Shown here in pieces: positions 21,001-30,127 of a DNA stretch of 48,621 nucleotides. Both the position numbers and the translations under genes were made by a program. The stretch is from Klebsormidium nitens (taxonomy: Eukaryota > Streptophyta > Klebsormidiophyceae > Klebsormidiales > Klebsormidiaceae), in the NCBI GenBank assembly GCA_000708835.1, contig DF237521.1, forward strand, positions 1-48,621. The letters run 5' to 3'. Positions within the stretch are counted from its first letter, which is position 1. Each line of letters begins with the position of its first letter. Under the pieces are notes generated by a model. It saw nothing but the letters and a program-made list of their open reading frames with translations. It did not search any database and was not told the DNA's origin.

Positions 21001-24000
21001 TAAGCAACGCATCGTGCTTCCAGAGGTGCGTCTTGTTCCGCCGCCTTTGGTCTGGCTTTCCTCATTGCTTCAAAAATTGTCGGAATTGAATGAGTGCCTC
21101 AAACCTCAGGTCTTATCTGGTCATTCGTGTAGGGACTGCCAAATTACAACGAGTGCCCCAAAGCTTAGGTCATACTTCCTACTCGACAGCTAAGATGTTC
21201 GCAGATTAGATCTGACTCCATTGAGTGCAATTTTGTACTGGACCTTGAGTGCATCTCCGTGCTCAAAGATGCCATTCCGAGGTTTTGTTGTGATGGACGT
21301 CTAAGTCGACCTGCTCTCTAGCTCCTAGGCGCTCGAACGTTCAGCCAATCCAACCTTCCGTACGTCTGTAGATTCAGATGTCCAACACTGAGACTGACTC
21401 GATCCCGACGTGCGCACACCTTCTTGCCAAGCACAGCCGCACATTGATCCTCATGCAGGGCTCTGTCATTTCCATCAACGGGCAGAGCAGGATGCCGACG
21501 GCAATGTCATCAACAGAAAGATGCTGACGTCACGATCGGACCCTCGAAACTCAGGTCGCCTTTTTTCTGCAGGGCACCGAGCCGCGCATCATTCTGGCTG
21601 CCGCGGAAGCCCTCCGGCGCGGGCTGTGCCATCCGATTCTGCTGGGGCCGGAAGAGGAGATTCTGACGCAAGCGAAACAGTTGCGGGTGGACCTGAGCGA
21701 GGCGACGATCATCGATCCGGCAAGCTCGCCGGACCTGGAGAAGTACGTGGATCTGGTGGTGCAGCAAAGGAAGCACAAGGTAAGGAAGCTTAGAAGTTTT
21801 GGGTTTCCATTGTTTCAGGGGGTAGGGTTTAGCCAAGCAGCTACGGGTTGACTCGAGCGAAGCGACGATCATACACCGGGCTTCGTCGGTGCAGCAGAGG
21901 AAGCACAAGGCAAGGGAAAGCTGGCGTGGCGATAGACTCTGGGGTTAACAAAATGGTATTTGGAAATTCGACTCTGGTGTTGAAAGTCCGGGGCTACGAA
22001 TCTGGGGTAATACGAGACTAGGGTTATGATTCTGGGGTCCAGAATGCGGGTTTCGAATCAAACTCCACTCGCAATGGCTGGTCAGGCTCGCCGAGAGCAA
22101 ATACATTCTTCACGATGACACCGGAAAGCGAGGCAAACTGCTGACGCTGTCATGACGTCACCTGCAGGGGATGACGCCAGAGCAGGCGCATCAGCAGCTG
22201 ACGCAGGACGTGAACGTGTTCGGCACCGCCATGGTGAAGGCTGGTGACGCCAGCGGCATGGTCTCGGGGGCCATACACACCACGGCTAACACAGTGCGGC
22301 CGGCCCTGCAGATCATCAAGGTGAATGCGCGCAGACCTCTCGAGTCAGACTGCTCTCTTGCCAAACCTTTATGCAACCCTCGCCAGATGGATTCCGCATT
22401 CTCTGCTCCAGATGTTCATTCTGTGCCCCTCCTACCGCATTTGGATTTCGACTCTGTTTCACAAAACGCGGAGCCTGAATCTCCGATCAACCAAAGCGGC
22501 CCAAATGCAGTCTTTTCGGCATCCGGGCCCCTCTTTATCGTTCTTTGTCTTTCTCAAGCTCGCTTCCTGTGCCAACCATGCCCCCAGTCCTAACTAAGTA
22601 ATCAACACATCAGGTAATTCCTCGGACTGTTGCTTGACCCGTTCTTACCTCGGCCTGTAGGGATGGCTAACGAATCCTCGCCAATTGAGCACTCTCTCGT
22701 TTCAATTCCTTTGCCGGAATCCTAGAACGTTTCTGGTCTGGAATCCTAGCCTTACCTCCTGACTTCTGACGCGGCTCAGTTCGTTTCTGTAGCTGGCTGA
22801 CTTACTCGTACACCGCTTTCAGAAGGATGCACGAATCCTCGTTGTTTCCAGCGTCTTCCTCAAGCGCCTCCCCGACCAAAAGCCTTTCTCCGGATCCGTG
22901 GCTACTTCCGTACCTTCTTTTCCTGAGACCCTTTACCAAACCCTTGCGGACCCTCTTACCAAACCCTTTTCAGACGGACCCGAGGATCCTCGTCCTTTCC
23001 AGCGGCTTCTTTACGTGCCTGCCCGTGAAAGCTCAACTCGAAGTCGCGCTCTACAACTCAACCCGCCTATCCCTCTATTTATCCCTTAACCCCTCGCAAA
23101 CCTTCGTTTAACCCTAAGCTCGCTAAACCCTCTTTCAGATGGACCCTGGGATCCCCGTCGTTTCCAGCGTCCTCTTCATGTGCCCGATAAAGCCCAATAA
23201 AGCCCGAGAAAGCCCAATTGGAAGTCACTTCCGATATCTCATCCTGCCTAACCCTCTTTTCTTACCTTAACCCCTCGCAAACCTTCCTCCAACCCTGAGC
23301 TTGCATCTTCACCTTTCTTAAACCTCTTTCATCTAAACCTTTTTAAACCCTCTTTCAGATGGACCCAGGGATCCCCGTCGTTTCCAGCGTATTCTTCATG
23401 TGTCTCCCCGACAAAGTCCTGGTCTACGGCGATTGCGCCATCAACACAAACCCCAACGCCGACGAGCTTGCGTCGATCGCCATGGCTTCGGCGGACTCTG
23501 CAAAAGCGTTCGGATTGGAGCCACGTGTCGCCATGCTGTCGTACGCTACTGGCGACTCGAACCAAGGTGATGGGCGGTCTGTTTACACCGATTTTGTGGC
23601 TTTGGTTACCGATAACCTAAAACACGGTTACCAGCTTTTGCTAAAGCTCTGATGCGCTCGACCGCTGACAAGAAACCCGTTAACCGAGGTAAAACCTTCC
23701 CCTTGGATGCGAGCACGCCTGAAAGCAGTTTCCCAAGCGGAAGCCTCCTCTTCGCCTCAGACATTCGCCTCCGATTTTGCCTTGACGACGCAATTCCCCG
23801 CTTCTTCCCCTTGCCCATCCCCGACAGACGTCGAGATCGGAGCCGATGCCGCTCGAAAGCCTCCTCTTTGCTTCAGACATTAGCAGAAGCTGTCTTCGTG
23901 CCGCAACTCCTCACTTCTTCTTCTCTTTTCCGCCCCGGACACATCCCGAGACCGGAATCCGGTTCCGCTCGCTGGGCTCGCCATCCAGAAGGTCATCGAC

Positions 24001-25108
24001 GCCACCAGAATCGCCCAGCAGCAGCGGCCGGAGCTGGCTATCGAGGGCCCCCTTCAGTACGACGTGTTTCCTTTTCCGCCCCCGACAGATTCCGTTCCGC
24101 TCGCAGGTCCCGCCATCCAGAAGGTCATCGACGCCACACGGATAGCCCAGCAGCAGCGGCCGGAGCTGGCCATTGAGGGACCCCTTCAATACGATGCAGC
24201 GGTGAACCCTCAGACCGCGAAGACCAAGCTCAAGGGGCGGGCCAGCAAGGTGGCCGGGCAGGCGAATGTGCTCATCTTCCCGGATCTCAACACCGGGAAC
24301 AACACGTACAAGGCGGTTCAGCAGGTGGGAATGCACGTACCACTGGGGGATGAACTGGAGATACCGGTTATATATGTAAATTTTGGTTTGCGTTTATAGA
24401 ATATATCCGAAAGATGGTTATTCCTTCGCCTCTTGCGAGCGGCTGCAACGCAACTAAGCGCGGTCTTCCAGCACATGTGGAGGCCGGGCGTTCGGGTAAG
24501 TATGCCCAGAATGGAACGTAACAACTCAAAGCGGAACAAGCAAGCAGAAGGCAGAACGACTTGGACTGCTGCAGCGCCGGGTAGAGCAGTGACTAAGAGC
24601 TGAGAGATTGTAAAGCTGCTAGGTAGGTAGCGTCGCAACCGTCCAACCTGCACAGGGCAATACCAGTGCGGTATCTTACGCGTTTCCTTGGCCTCTCTCC
24701 AAAGATTACCAAGGTAATGGTAGATTTGTAGGGGCGGCGGCCGCATTAAGGCCTGCAAGATCGAGGTCTGTGACAAGCTATCTTGCCTGAGGCTTTCGTC
24801 TTTTAGAGACTTGTTCTGGACGACTCACCTTTTACACTCGCTTCTAAACAGGGTCTGACTTGGGGAGCGAAACCGACAGGATTCTGGTTTCGCTTTTATT
24901 CAGCTGTAGAATCCTGATCCTCAACTGCTTTCTTGGGATTTTGCAGTCGACGGGCGCTCTCGCGATCGGCCCCATGCTGCAGGGGCTCCGCAAGCCGGTG
25001 AATGACCTCAGCAGGGGCTGCACGGTTGCTGACGTCGTCACCACCATATGCCTCACTTCCATCCAAGCACAGGCGCGAGCGAGCGAATCGGGGCAAGCGC
25101 CTCAATAG
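15053..25108 (+). CDS. Phosphate acetyltransferase, about 16 exons, organelle presequence
   Basis: Interconverts acetyl-CoA + phosphate and acetyl phosphate + CoA. Exons: 15053-~15481, 16078-16192, 16514-16550, 16957-17158, 17720-17911, 18362-18514, 19059-19174, 19708-19867, 20312-20407, 20978-21025, 21573-21779, 22168-22320, 23359-23566, 24107-24324, 24947-25108; phases close from 16078 to the stop (688 aa). The link from exon 1 to 16078 is unresolved; a 37-nt exon at 15795-15831 with a donor after 15489 is one phase-consistent option. The first ~100 residues (Ser, Thr, Arg, His-rich) look like a mitochondrial presequence. An N-terminal P-loop-like domain follows ([45 protein letters not shown]) whose loop has lost the usual GK. 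The middle DRTGG-type region runs from [11 protein letters not shown]. The catalytic domain has [73 protein letters not shown] and [10 protein letters not shown]. Very secure identity. Confidence 0.95.
16863..16975 (+). repeat. 67-bp tandem duplication spanning a phosphate acetyltransferase acceptor
   Basis: AAGCATC..., then TTCATGCAG / CATCGAAGGCAC, occurs at about 16863-16909 and again at about 16930-16975. The true exon starts at 16957 and reads [14 protein letters not shown]. The upstream copy would start at 16890 with a similar AG acceptor and read [12 protein letters not shown] then a stop. Confidence 0.8.
18211..18396 (+). repeat. Tandem duplication creating a decoy copy of exon [11 protein letters not shown]
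   Basis: Two units of about 95 bp (18211-18301, 18302-18396). Each holds CTGACGTCAC, CTGACCAAG, a pyrimidine-rich acceptor and GTGGTGGACGTGCAG. The true exon starts at 18362. The upstream copy starts at 18264 after CTTCCCAG and reads [13 protein letters not shown] then TGA. Its acceptor is arguably stronger than the true one, so its use would put a premature stop in the mRNA. Confidence 0.85.
18580..18706. repeat. Dispersed intronic repeat, copy 1
   Basis: The sequence TTTTGGGACGGGTGG ... GGGGGGCAGGGTGGCTGG ... CGGAGCAGGTAC ... TAGTGTTAG ... GGAGCTCA follows the same order of blocks as 36035-36170 and 45110-45250. It lies in a phosphate acetyltransferase intron, sense to that gene. See the other copies for comparison. 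Confidence 0.55.
21670..21905 (+). repeat. Donor-side partial duplication of the exon ending QQRKHK
   Basis: The 3' part of exon 21573-21779 ([11 protein letters not shown] ... VVQQRKHK and its donor) has a shortened copy downstream in the intron at about 21832-21905. The copy runs from a GGGTTGACTCGAGCGA block through GCGACGATCAT to GTGCAGCAGAGGAAGCACAAGG, with the middle deleted. Here the duplicate lies after the donor rather than before an acceptor. Confidence 0.75.
22821..23430 (+). repeat. Four-step ladder of exon 23359 start, three decayed copies plus real exon
   Basis: Sequences starting right after a CAG at 22823, 22974 and 23139 resemble the start of the true exon at 23359. All show the pattern GGACC/GATGC ... 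GATCC(C/T)CGTC ... TTTCCAGCG, and the third copy is nearly identical for about 45 bases. The spacing is about 151, 165 and 220 bp. The intervening DNA is itself repetitive, rich in AACCCT and AAACCCT runs. Only the 23359 copy continues the correct frame ([20 protein letters not shown]). Confidence 0.85.
23738..24200 (+). repeat. Duplicated intron end plus exon start before exon 24107
   Basis: The block CCATCCAGAAGGTCATCGAC ... CAGCAGCAGCGGCCGGAGCTGGC ... ATCGAGGG ... CCCTTCAGTACGA occurs at about 23990-24062 and again in the real exon from 24107. The upstream copy keeps about 90 bp of exon-like sequence but has lost the AG acceptor. Further upstream (23738-23830 and 23850-23945) the intron part (GAAGCCTCCTCTT ... 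CAGACATT ... CCCCGAC) is itself present twice. Confidence 0.85.
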
Positions 25109-26399
25109 GAGCCTCGAAGCGTTGGACCTCTGCTGGCTGAACAGGTGTCTCACTGTCCGGGTTACCTTTTTTTTGGACGTTGAGCTTGAAGAGCTTACAA
25201 TGATCTGCAATGAGCTGCACGAGAATCAGGTTCGCCACATGTACATGTATGTTGAGCAACACGCGTTTGACAGTCAAATCACTATAGGCCTGCAATATAG
25301 ATACGGATATAACCAGCAAAAACAATTACAGCAGACTCCTCTTGCTTTAAAACCTGTTTCCCGGCGACGACAGCATGCATTCCTCTCATGTTGCCTGCAT
25401 CATGGCATGGATCAACTTGCATCACTTTCCGTACGTAGTCCAGACATTGAACGTGTTCCGGCGGACTCAACGCGTGATGTGCATGGGCTAAAATTTGGCA
25501 GGGCATTTGCAACAGAAGTGTTCGCGAGCCAAGTTACATGAAAAGCTCTCTCGAGTTCCCCTCCACCCTCATATGGATACTGCCGAGTAGGCGGCCGCGC
25601 GACACGTGTGCATGCATCAGTGGTCGGATCGATCTAGCTGACAAGCTAAGCCCCAATCTCACTCATCAGAGGTTTCAGATGCGATCCCGGCCCGCCGGGC
25701 CATGTCCGCACCTGTTTGAGTACATGTTCGACGGCCTTGCAAAATATTCTGATTGTTAGCTAAAATCACTTTTGAGTCTTTTTTAATCCAAGCATAAGCA
25801 ATCGCGACTCAGGAGATCTGTGCACGCGACAGATTGACCCTGCGCGTGCATTGTATGCATGACTACCGCAAGCTTCCTCTGTTGAAGTGCATAAGCATGG
25901 ACGTCGTCGGCCGGCTCGGCTGGGGTGCAAGCTGTTGGTATGATTTTCGAATTGAACTCGCTACAGGAACCAACTGACCGTTCGCATCTAGCTAGATCTG
26001 ACTCTAGCTTGCATGAGATTTAGTGTGCCAGTCACTCAGATCTTCTGAGGGGTTGGTGGTCCAACTTTTACTGTAGTCGATAGAGAACAGTAAAGCAACG
26101 TCATGTTACCTTTCTAATGCAGCATTTCACTAACACCGACATAAACCTTGGTGACGACCTCCCAGGGTACGTCGGCAAAGGTGGGCTGAGGTACTGTAGA
26201 AAAGGTCTGTGGGCCTTTGGGCACTTCAAACGTAATTTCCCGATCCCCAGATTGCGTGATGCTTCCTGCTTGAACAAGTACGGACGTACGCAATTCGGGG
26301 ACTCTCCCACGCTGCCATACCTCCTGGATTCAGCAGAAAAGCCACTCCGTTTAGCTTCCGCTGGAACTAAAACGGAATCGCCCCCCAGCCTCGTCATGC
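25109..26399. other. Convergent intergenic region, phosphate acetyltransferase to FAM194 gene A
   Basis: Both flanking genes end toward this stretch. No convincing coding sequence or RNA gene is visible. A GC-rich patch with GCGGCCGCGC is at 25591-25600. A possible donor (GTGAGC on the minus strand) overlaps the FAM194 gene A stop codon near 26400, so a spliced alternative tail could lie here, but I see no exon to support one. Confidence 0.4.
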
Positions 26400-27482
26400 T
26401 CACCGCCTGGCGGCCCTGCCGCTCTCGAACTCTGTTATCCTGCCGTTCTTTTGCAACTTGAGCTTCGTAACGATGTTATCGCCGTCGATCAACGTCACGT
26501 TTATCCGTTCCCCCAGCCGGATTTCCTCCGGCTGTTTCAGCAGTCTCGGCCATGTCCACTTTCTGGCCACGTGACCGTCGGGGGCGAAGAATGTGCAATC
26601 CGTCTTCGTCATAGAGACCCTGCAACCGAAGAGCCTTTGATGAGTCGGCGCGTTTTGCAACAGACAAAGTGCTCCTTTTGGTGCTTTTGAGATGCTAAAA
26701 TGTTGACCATTGAAAAATGTAGAGAAGTGGTCATTGAAAAGTTGTAAACTTTCTGTCCAAGAGTGCATGAACAACGCAACTTGGTTCGTCATCTGATTGG
26801 ATGTCTTCAAAAGTCAGGCTTGCTAATAAAACATGTCAAATTAGGATCTTTTTGAACGATCAAGCAACCGCTGAATGGGTAAGCAATGTAAGTCAAAGAC
26901 CAAGTTACCCCATACATTTTGCGGATCTCAGCAACAAGGATTAGGCAACTAGATGACAGGATGAATTGTCGAATCGAAGTACTCGCTTGTCTCGTATCAG
27001 AAGATGCTCAGCTTGACGTTCAAAGCTCAAGCAAGTGGGAAGCCAGATACTTATAATCTGTCACCACAATTACTCAGACATCAAGCAGCCATGCTTGCTT
27101 TCAACCCTTTCTTGCAAAAGTCTTCTGGATAAACGGTTGAAAACAAAGAGGAGTAACCCAATCATTGGTAGGCCCCTGCGCAGTGTGTTTTCCAAGGTAA
27201 GTATTCAGTGAAACTCATCATAGCTAGGACGAGGTGGTGAAAGATTCCATAGCTAGGCATTGATACCCACCTCACTTGGCCTGTCTCATAGTAGATCTTC
27301 CCTTCCCCCTGACTTGTGAACCAGCACAAGAGCCTTCTCCTGTTTGAGTCCTCGTAGAAAGAAGACATGCTTCCTCCTTGGATCACAGCAGCAACATTCC
27401 CTGAAGGATAGCGATAGATCTCCTCCCCTCTGCTTCCAACTTGCACCTTCGGCCCTTCCTCGCCAAAGCAAAAGCACCCCAT
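26400..27482 (-). CDS. FAM194-domain protein A, two exons, 143 aa
   Basis: Two exons, 27482-~27271 and 26619-26400, total 432 nt, 143 aa. The first exon reads MGCFCFGEEGPKV, then EEIYRYPSGNVAAVI, SFYEDSNRRRLL and GEGKIYYETGQVR. The second reads VSMTKTDCTFFAPDGHVARK and WTWPRLL, followed by a basic end. YPSGNVA ... IYY(E)xG ... DGxVxxxWxW is the pattern I associate with the FAM194 (glutamate-rich protein 6) C-terminal domain, whose biochemical role is unknown. The start follows an in-frame TAA about 24 bases upstream. Gly2 and Cys3/Cys5 suggest possible lipid attachment, but Phe at position 6 is not ideal for N-myristoylation. It is a paralogue of the gene at 30128-32429 and lacks that gene's long tail. 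The exon 1 border is uncertain by a base or two. Function unknown. Confidence 0.7.
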
Positions 27483-30127
27483 TGGAAATCTGGTCTTCGT
27501 TTATGGTGAAAGTTGCAGAAAACACGGCGTCCACCTTCCGATGCTTGGATTTGCACCTGCGCAGAGTCAATGAATGAAGCGTTGAGGCGAGTGTTGTTTT
27601 GAGGAGAGTAATTTTCATTCGCCTGCAATTGACTTAAGAGTGCTTAGCTCCATTTGCTCCGTGCTAAGGATCGCGTTTGCCTGGGCAATATACACACGGC
27701 AAGAGTTGCTTTGGGTCAATGCAGGGAAAGCATCGGGAGCTGAGATTGGTTCGTGCCTTGCTCAGTGACTTTCTACGAAAAGAAACCTTGTCACAGTCAG
27801 CTTGCTTGCCCTTTGCAAGTGCTGATAAAGCACTCCTGGCAGGCAGGCTTATGTGCGAAGAAACTCAGGGTTCAATCGCAAACATGACCAGGCTAGCCCG
27901 GCTGTGAGCAAACAGACAAAGGAGGAGCAATGTGGAGGGCAAGTGGTAAGAGGGCAAGCTCAGCTTTGTGGCTGGCATTGTTTGGAGCTTGCCTTTCGGG
28001 AAGTTATTTCTGCCTATCTTTGGTGTATTTCCAGATTCTGGTAAGCCAAAGAGTTCCTCAAGCACATCATTGTATTGATGATAGATTGCTGAGAATTGTG
28101 TCGCAAACTCAAATAAGCAATGTGAATATATCAAAGATATATGATACCACAGGCGAACCCCCTCACCTGGCTCGCTTTCTTTGGTGCCCTTCACTTGCTC
28201 TAATCAACCTCAATGTTGCGCCGTTGAGTAGCAGACGTAGACACCTTTGAATCTTCAAATCACAAGATTGAGGTGGCCGCGAATGGCTGGAAGTCGCACA
28301 AGAACTCTTGGTGTTTCAAGCGAGCTCTCAACCAACTTCTTTTGCGTTGCAAGAGCTACTTAAGTTATCTAGACTCTTGCGCAGTTGCCCTATGTCGCAT
28401 ACCCGACAAGCTGATGCTGTGGGTGTGCCACATGACAAATTCGATCAACAAGCGCCAGGACTCATGTTGGCTGAAAAACCCATGACACTTATGCTCAAAC
28501 GTCAAGAAAAACTAGTGGAGGTCCTTTGCACCGGCTCCTTGTCTGAGTTTTCTGAATGCCAACAGTCAAAAGGACATCCGAGACAGCTGGTGGACGAGAG
28601 GCTTTCAAGGTACTCAGCGGATATGCATGTTGCAGTATGCAAGTAAACCAAAATTAGCCGGCCCTTTCAATGTAAGATGCATCTGAGTTCGTGTTGTTGG
28701 CGCGGAGGATGCAGAGAGCTTCCAAGCCTTCTGAGTTCCTTGGCGTCCTTGAGTGCTGAAGCAGTCTTCTTTGCTTCACCTCTCAAAAGCGTACCTGTAT
28801 TATGCACTCGGATGGCCCAGCAATTTCGCGGTGGCCCCAACCCGGGTGATCCCCCTTCTCGCAAAGTCTCTGCCAAGCTGTCCGTGGCTTCATCCATGTG
28901 TGCGGTATGGTACCGGCGGTACCGTTCCAGCTGAGCTTAAGTTGGCATTGGGCGGCCGCGCGGACAAGGAGGGCGGCCGCGTCGACTGCCGCCCCGCAGG
29001 CGGCCGCGCTTCAGCCCCGCGGCGGGCGGGCCACTCAGGCGATGGTGGCTACTAGGCTAGTGACTGCGCGCCTGTACTGACTTCAATCCTCCCATCCAGG
29101 GTCCGATGTGACACACCGAAGCGAGCCTGCCCAGGTAATCAGTCGGATTCGCTAGCTTGCTGTTGTTCGATCCAGGAAGCTCTTTGCAGTTAACGTCGCC
29201 ACGGCGATTATATCAGGCTGTCACGAATGATCTGCATAGTGACAGCGGCTACTACAAGCAACCACTGTGACCCATTTGAAAGCATAGAAAGGGATGCGAG
29301 TTCCGAGTCTCTAACCTCACTCTAACCCTCCTGAATGAAATCACTGGTTGAGCACTGAGGTCTGCACAGAGGTCAGACTTTGAGCTCAAGCTGATGAGCA
29401 TACACATCATGATGACCACCGAGTCAGTTATGGGAGTGTCAAGCCCGCAGATCGACGTGCGCAAAGAACCGAATCGACCAGCAATATCCTCACAACGTAG
29501 TCCGCGCGTTTGTACTTGAATACTGGGGTTATATTTGCCGGCGTCACTGCCAACAATCATTCTCATGATTAGTTCTCGCACCAAATGCACAAATCAGCAC
29601 AGAGATCTTCGAGAGAGACTACGGTCATCCAGTGCGGAAACGGTTGTCTCAAGCAAAACGTGTATGAAGGTCCTTCAATGAAGCGTTTTATTGAACCTCT
29701 CGGCGTGGTACTGAACGTACACGAACGGCGCCTTCAAATACAAGTGAGAGCAAGCCAACAAATAGCTAAACGGCAGGTAGCTGCGCGAGGTTTCTTGGAT
29801 TGCTGACTCGGCACAAGCAATGACAGTCAGCAAAACTAATTTTGCAAGTGTATCACTACTTATCGATTGCTCGATCCTATCAGACGACAACAACGGATGC
29901 GCTTCTCGCAATAATGATGAAACATTTACTCTTCGTAAGCCGACGCTTCGACTTGATTTCACTCAATTCCAAAGTGCAACTAGACTTCTGTCTCCTTGGT
30001 CCCTCATACTCACTGTCGCGTACCTAAGACTCTGCATGGGTGTGTCCATTTTGAAGGACACTTCGAAGTCATGATTTTCATAAATTCCTGATCTTAAGAT
30101 CAAACGCCCTATTCTACTCGACACTCA
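27483..30127. other. Intergenic stretch between the two FAM194 genes
   Basis: About 2.6 kb with only short, unconvincing open frames on either strand; no domain, RNA gene or element was recognised. It should hold the promoter of gene A on its left and the 3' UTR of gene B on its right. A striking GC-rich island at about 28945-29045 contains repeated GCGGCCGCG motifs within otherwise AT-richer DNA. Confidence 0.45.

Noticed and set aside
23100-23350. AACCCT/AAACCCT words resembling interstitial telomere repeat
   Set aside because: The words are scattered and impure and lie in an intron pyrimidine tract before an acceptor; there is no uninterrupted array.
26101-26403. Minus-strand frame just after the FAM194 A stop as a hidden tail exon
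   Set aside because: A donor-like GTGAGC overlaps the stop, but the following frame has no membrane segment or similarity to the tail of gene B, so I kept the simple stop.
28308-28646. 112-codon + strand frame between the FAM194 genes
   Set aside because: No motif, no splice support and no homologous feeling; likely chance in intergenic DNA.
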